A stretch of 60,000 nt of DNA, taken from positions 5,785,675-5,845,674 of the forward strand of contig NC_087078.1 in the NCBI RefSeq assembly GCF_026151205.1, given 5' to 3'. The stretch is from Bolinopsis microptera. Lineage: Eukaryota > Ctenophora > Tentaculata > Lobata > Bolinopsidae. Made by a program: the position numbers and the translations under genes. Of this stretch, positions 54,846-60,000 are shown in pieces. Under the pieces are notes generated by a model. It saw only the letters and a list, made by a program, of their open reading frames with translations. It searched no databases and had not been told where the DNA came from. Every line of letters begins with the position of its first letter. Position 1 is the first letter of the stretch.

Positions 54846-55943
54846 CCCAAAGTTGGTTCGTGCGCACTAAACGCACTTTTAAATCCGAACGCACTTAACG
54901 CACGAACAATAAAAAACGCACTTTTAAATCTGTTTCTAACTATAGGAGGTGCACGATAAAAATAAACTTGCTCGGATTTAAAAAATTTTTGTACCAGTGT
55001 TTTCTAGAGACCGTGAGAATTTTCACAATACCAAATTTGGCATACTGCATACCTTCTTGGAAAGATTAGCGAATTTCGCCTAAGTGCCATATTTGATGGT
55101 GCGCGGCTTTTGGAGCAAAAGTAGCTGTAAAAGTCGCGTAATTTGACCAAATTCGTCCAAATTTGACCATTTTTGTCGTATTATTCGTTGACGGATGTTA
55201 CTCGTCTAAGTTTCTTCGAAGTAGCGCGCGCCGGGCCAGATCATTAACAATGGTCAAATTATTCGGATTTATCTTCAGTTCCTTAAATGAGATCATTCTG
55301 AAAATTGGCGACGACCTTCCAATAGGGCTTTTACAACTGTCCGAAAAATTTGGTGGATATCGGAGTTGATATAGTGATCAAAATGGGGCAAAATACGCTG
55401 CTTTTAGCTGTAACATAATGTCTGTTAATTGGATATGCTTTACATTTTTCGGACACTTTCCTTGTAAATCTATGAGTAAGCTTACCAATTTTTGTTGCAA
55501 TTGGAGGTCGGGAAGGATACTCAATATTTATTTGTTTGAAGAAAATTGTGCTGGCCGAAATTAGCGCTAAAAAACCATCCTACAGTCGGCACGCGCGGCT
55601 CACTGTCGATGGCGCACTACCTACTAACTAATCTGTAATCATTGCGCTGCGTGGGCTTGCCAGAATACTACTGCACGTGTGTGAACTAAAGTCTAAAACT
55701 ACGCCGCGCAATGGATCGTGTTCAGCTGATCACTTCTCTTTGACGGTCTCTTTGTATCGCACTGTCTGGCGAGCTCCTGCGTTTGCAGTCATAAAAAGTT
55801 TTTAATTTTTTCCAAAAAAAACCTCGTAATGTAAAGGCAGACGCACGTAACGCACTTTGCCGCACTGTACTTAAACGCACGATAAAATCTTCACGAACTA
55901 AAGTCACTTTTCCTGTAAAAGTAACGCACGAACCAACTATGGT
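54846..55943. mobile_element. 1.1-kb inverted-repeat element with AACGCACTT subterminal repeats
   Basis: The ends CCCAAAGTTGGTTCGTGCG and (inverted) ACCATAGTTGGTTCGTGCG are flanked by TATA on both sides (54842-54845, 55944-55947). Both subterminal zones carry repeated AACGCACTT/AACGCACG motifs. No transposase seen; superfamily unknown. Confidence 0.75.
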
Positions 55944-56014
55944 TATACCAGTTAGTTTACTAAGACCAGTTTACAACAACTTTCTATACATGATTCATTT
56001 TGTGACGGCTGACA

Positions 56015-58175
56015 GACGACTCCACCACGCAAAGACTTTTCCTTGGCAAGGGTCTGAGAATCAGTCTAGCTAAACAGTTCTCCTCAAAATCAAAACAGTT
56101 GGCAGAGAACATTGCAGCTATGGCCAGGAAACTGTGCACCAAACATGTTATCCCAGAGCATTTGGAAGCTTACACAGCTTGCCGATTAATACCCCTTGAT
56201 AAGAAACCTGGAGTGAGACCTGTGGGGATAGGGGAGGTGCTAAGAAGCATTATTGGCAAAGCAATATCAAGAGTTCTTCAATCTGATATGGTTGGAGCAA
56301 CGGCTCCCATCCAAGTATGCGCTGGGCTATCAGGTGGAGTAGAGGCTGCTGTTCATGGCCTAAGGAGAATATTCAATGATGATGAAACTGAAGCAATTAT
56401 CTTAGTAGATGCAGATAATGCATTCAACAGACTTAACCGAACCGCAGCCCTACACAACATACAATTTATCTGCCCAGAGATTGCTACTTACCTCATAAAC
56501 ACATACAGGAATCCAGCAAGACTCTTTATCTCCAACTCAGACAAGGAACTGCTAAGTGAAGAAGGGGTAACCCAGGGAGATAATTGTGCAATGGGAAAAT
56601 ACTCTTGCTCCCTTATGCCTCTAGTTCAAACTGTTGCACAATCAACTTCTGATGCAAGCAAAGTGAAACAGGTATGGTATGCAGACGATGCAGCTCATGG
56701 AGGGGGAAAACTAGAAGAGGTTCTGAGATGATGGGAAAAACTTAATGAAACCGGGCCACTGTTTGGCTATTATCCCAAGCCAGCCAAAACATGGCTCATT
56801 GTTAAACCACACTGTAAAGAAAAAGCAGAAAAAATGTTTCCAGATTTACAAATATCAGAGGTTGGACACAGATATCTTGGATCATTCATTGGAACTGAGG
56901 AGGGGACAAAAACGTTTTTAGATAGTAAAGTTGATGAATGGATTAACGATATCGAAGATCTGGCAGATATTGCCAAGAAGGAACCTCAGGCAGCTTATTC
57001 TGCGTTCAACTATGGGCTATCTAAAAGATGGAATTATGTATGTCGAACAACACCTGGTATCAGTCAACACCTCAGGAGACTAGAATACAAAATTCAAGAA
57101 TCCTTTATACCAGCAATATTGGACAGGTCGTTTGGAACCGACCAAACCAGTAGAAAACTCTTTGCATTACCAGTCAAAGAAGGGGGTCTTGGTATATACG
57201 ATCTCAGTTTGATGTCTGATCTAGAGTACGAGTATTCCTGCAAAGTAACATTAGATCTTACAGAAGCAATATACAACCAGCACCAAGATTTTTTTGATGA
57301 TCAGGAAAAACTAGAAGAGATCAAGACTGAAATCCGAAAATCAAGGGAAGAGTTTTTCAAGGAGAGAAAAGAAGAGGTTACAAATGACCTGAATGAATCC
57401 CAGAAATTGCAATTAGATCTTACATCAGAGAAAGGGGCAAGTTCCTGGCTTTCGTCACTCCCGCTCAAATCATTCGGATTCTGTCTCAACAAGCAAGAAT
57501 TCAATGATGCCCTAGCCCTAAGGTACAACTTTGGGAAACTCAATTAACCACTCATTAATATGCAAAAGGGGTGGATATGTATCTCTTCGCCACAACTCAT
57601 TGAGGGATGTGATAGCAGAGCTTTTAGAAACTGCTGGCTGTAAAGATGTTACCACTGAACCTCTCCTCATTCCTGTCAACGGGAGAGAACTTCCTGCAGG
57701 GGCCAACAAAGCAGATGGAGCTAGATTAGATGTTAGTGCTAGGAGTGTATGGAACCCATTGGAAAGGGCATTTTTAGATGTAAGAGTATTTCATGCTCAA
57801 GCTCCTTCCAATAAGGCTCTAGGATCTCCAACCACTATGTACAATAGCCACGAGAGACAGAAAAAGAATTTATACAATAAAAGGATCATTGTAGAAGCGA
57901 TTGTAGAAGTGGAACATGGGACGTTTACACCGATAGTCCTATCAACCACTGGGGGTATGGGAAGGGAAGCTAATAAGTTCTTCAAGAAATTAGCGGAAAA
58001 ACTTTCTAGGAAATCAGGCCAACGATATAGTGAGGCAATGACATTTATTAGGAAGAGAGTAAGATTTGACCTTTTGAGAACAACAGTCATAGCTCTTAGA
58101 GGAGAGAGAGGGTTAAAAAGTAGTAGTGCAGTAAAAATAGAAGAATTAGATATAAATTTGGAGCCAGTTCTTTAA
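56015..58175 (+). mobile_element. Non-LTR retroelement with RT and C-terminal nuclease-like domain, inactivated
   Basis: The RT domain (56015-56730) contains CRLIPLDKKPGVRPVGIGEV, VDADNAFNRLNR (catalytic block A), EEGVTQGDNCAMGKYS and WYADDA (catalytic block C). A connection domain follows (56732-57546; GHRYLGSFIG, FALPVKEGGLGIYDLS). The C-terminal domain (57555-58174) has CKRGGYVSLRHNSLRD, GARLDVSARSVW and LERAFLDVRVFHAQAPS, whose spaced Asp residues suggest a PD-(D/E)XK-like endonuclease as in R2/CRE-type elements. An in-frame TGA (about 56729) and a frameshift with probable loss of a zinc-finger segment (about 57540) make it non-functional. Similar proteins are abundant in cnidarians; clade not certain. 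Confidence 0.8.
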
Positions 58176-60000
58176 ACTGGCTTACTTAAAGGGTGTTTAT
58201 AAATTTTATGTAGTTCTCTATTGCATTTATATTGAATTTTTATATAGGGTAATTGTTATATTGTATGTGTATATTGTTTGAAATTCGTCTAGCTAAACTT
58301 TAAAGCCTGTCAAACGACAACGGTCCGAATCGTCGCTATCAGCTCTAGAGCTCATTTCTTCGGTCTGTACTTTTAGCATTTTTATGCGGCTGTAGTGGCA
58401 GAATCTCGGTCATCTCTACGCGGAATCTGTGTCAAGTTGAGTTCCTAATTCGTATCTTGTTAAAATTTTAGCGAAAAGGATTCGGTAGTTTTCCATTTTT
58501 CATTAAACCAATTTTATAACTTAGTTATGTTGCAATATTGTATTCGCGATGTGCTTTCACTTTCTATGAGATAACTATATGTATAACACCTGTGCGGTAT
58601 TATCATTGTACTGTCCTATTTATTGGCTTGATAATTGTGTAAGCCAGATTCAGGCTCTTGTAGACTCCCCGATCCCCTCTCTCTTTTGCACAAATGTAGT
58701 ATTGTCAACTAGAATATATATTCCAATTTGGACGAGCACGAGTTTCAGTTTGAGTTTCAGTTAGATGTTTGTAATTTCGTCAATAGATTTGATTAATTTC
58801 GTTTTTACCCTTTACTGTAGTAGTAGTTATTGTCTGTACAAGCTCTTAAACGAAATGATCGCCTAATTAATCTTCGTCGTCCAGTTTAGTTGGCTGTCTC
58901 TGAAAAATCCTGGCGAGGTTACAATAAATAAAATGTAACTGTCCCATTAGTGACCAGGTGGGAGAGTGTCTGGAGATAATAACCCCGCTACCCCGTTACC
59001 CCGCTATACCCCGCTACCCCCGCTACCCCCCCCCCCCCCCCGCTACCGCGCTATCCGGCCGCTACCACGCTACCGGCACCGAGTCATTACTTTATATTTT
59101 GGAAGAATTAGAGCAAATATTTCCAATAATGGGTTTATATCTCCGCTTCCCTAAAACTGGTACATGCACTTATATCCGGCTCTACTTTAGGTACTTCGTC
59201 TGAAAATGTAGGATTGTAACTTATAAAATACTTACATTAAGCCTATAATAGATGTGGATTACAAGCGTTACAAGCGTTACAAGCGTTAGGTACATAATAC
59301 AAAATGTGCATCACCTCTTTCCTCTGCTGAGCGGATACTTACTATTAACTTATTAAAGTAAACAAATGTACCTACTACCTCACCTCCCCATGAGAATCCA
59401 CATCAGATATAGATTTAGTTTAGTATTGACTTTTATCAGTATCACATTATTATACATTTTGAATATTTACTGTGTACCCAAGCTTCCTGAATATTGTGCA
59501 TAAAGAGTTTCTTTTTACTGTTACGTTGCCGGCATTGCAAACTAAATATCAAACCGCTAACGTTAATACATTTAGTCGTCATGTTCAAATTAGATACTTG
59601 TTGTTTCTATTGCGCAGAGCACAGAGACTATGCAGTATTAGTAACCCTCCCAGTCCCATACGAACCCCCCCCCCCCCCTCCCATGCGACCCCAACCACAA
59701 GTTTCTTAAAATGTTTGTCGCTTATTAAATATCTTGCGGCTAACAAGCTTTCTAACATCTACATTTAAAGTACATTTAAAGTACATTTGGAGTACATTTA
59801 GAGTACATCTACACTTATAGAGTAACATATAAATTCGCAGCTTCTCAATAATCCAAAACTTCTTTATTAGGCCTAATCTGGATAAGAGGTACATTTATCA
59901 TCTAGTAGTAGTAACCATATAGTAACCTGCATACTCTACGTACTCTGCCTACTCTGCCTATATAAATATCACTAACAATTCCAATCATGTCATTATAGTT
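58176..60000. other. 3' flank of the retroelement and low-complexity sequence
   Basis: 58176-58300 is the likely retroelement 3' tail. 58978-59072 is a run of CCCCGCTACC-type repeats with a 17-base C-run. ACAAGCGTT is tripled at 59260-59288, a C-run lies at 59666-59679, and AGTACATTTA-type units recur five times at 59761-59812. No gene or exon recognised; long assembled C-runs are unreliable. Confidence 0.5.

Overview
This is nuclear DNA from an animal, most likely a non-bilaterian marine invertebrate and probably a cnidarian. The evidence is GT-AG introns, animal housekeeping genes (NF-YA, rabenosyn-5, an AIG1/ADTRP-family hydrolase), interstitial TTAGGG repeats, a secreted gene built from cysteine-rich modules of a kind I associate with cnidarians, and a dense mix of RTE, CR1/jockey-like, Penelope-like and endonuclease-bearing retroelements with hAT, Tc1/mariner and pogo relics. 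The phylum is inference; being a metazoan is not in much doubt.

Layout. 0-1 kb: the NF-YA coding exon (minus). 4-15.5 kb: a stack of nested insertions. One dispersed repeat family occurs twice. Its first copy (4.1-4.7 kb) holds a SINE with a perfect 13-bp target duplication and runs into a poly-C minisatellite. Its second copy (8.0-15.5 kb) is split by a small inverted-repeat element and by a 6.3-kb element with about 650-bp terminal inverted repeats. That element in turn holds a 5'-truncated RTE LINE, a hAT-type non-autonomous element and a Penelope-like retroelement. 16-19.9 kb: a secreted modular gene (minus) with symmetrical phase-1 exons, its introns holding a minisatellite and a mariner MITE. 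20-28.5 kb: a LINE relic, then an unidentified gene of about 14 recognisable exons (plus). 29.2-30.6 kb: an unidentified two-exon gene (plus). 31.1-35.3 kb: rabenosyn-5 (plus), with C2H2 finger, FYVE and C-terminal Rab-binding segment. 35.3-49.5 kb: gene-poor; CACGTG array, interstitial telomeric repeats, a diverged 2.1-2.4 kb tandem duplication and hairpin elements. 49.5-51.1 kb: an AIG1/ADTRP-family gene (plus). 51.5-60 kb: broken retroelements, a pogo/Tigger-type transposase relic and inverted-repeat elements.

The most unusual signal is that large minisatellites repeatedly sit exactly on exon-intron junctions. In the 21.7-28.5 kb gene, a 39-bp array (about 27 units) spans the acceptor of the first recognised exon, a 51-bp duplication copies that exon's donor, a second 39-bp array (about 25 units) spans the donor of the fourth exon, and a 46-bp array (about 22 units) spans the donor of the seventh. 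In rabenosyn-5 a 27-bp array spans the acceptor of exon 5. Two of the periods (39 and 27) are multiples of three, so some alternative splice sites would add in-frame 13- or 9-residue repeats. Other items to inspect are a perfect 84-bp palindrome in a rabenosyn intron, a one-base frame break in rabenosyn's penultimate exon, and a tandem duplication whose first copy looks like a deletion-rich version of the second, possibly an assembly artefact.
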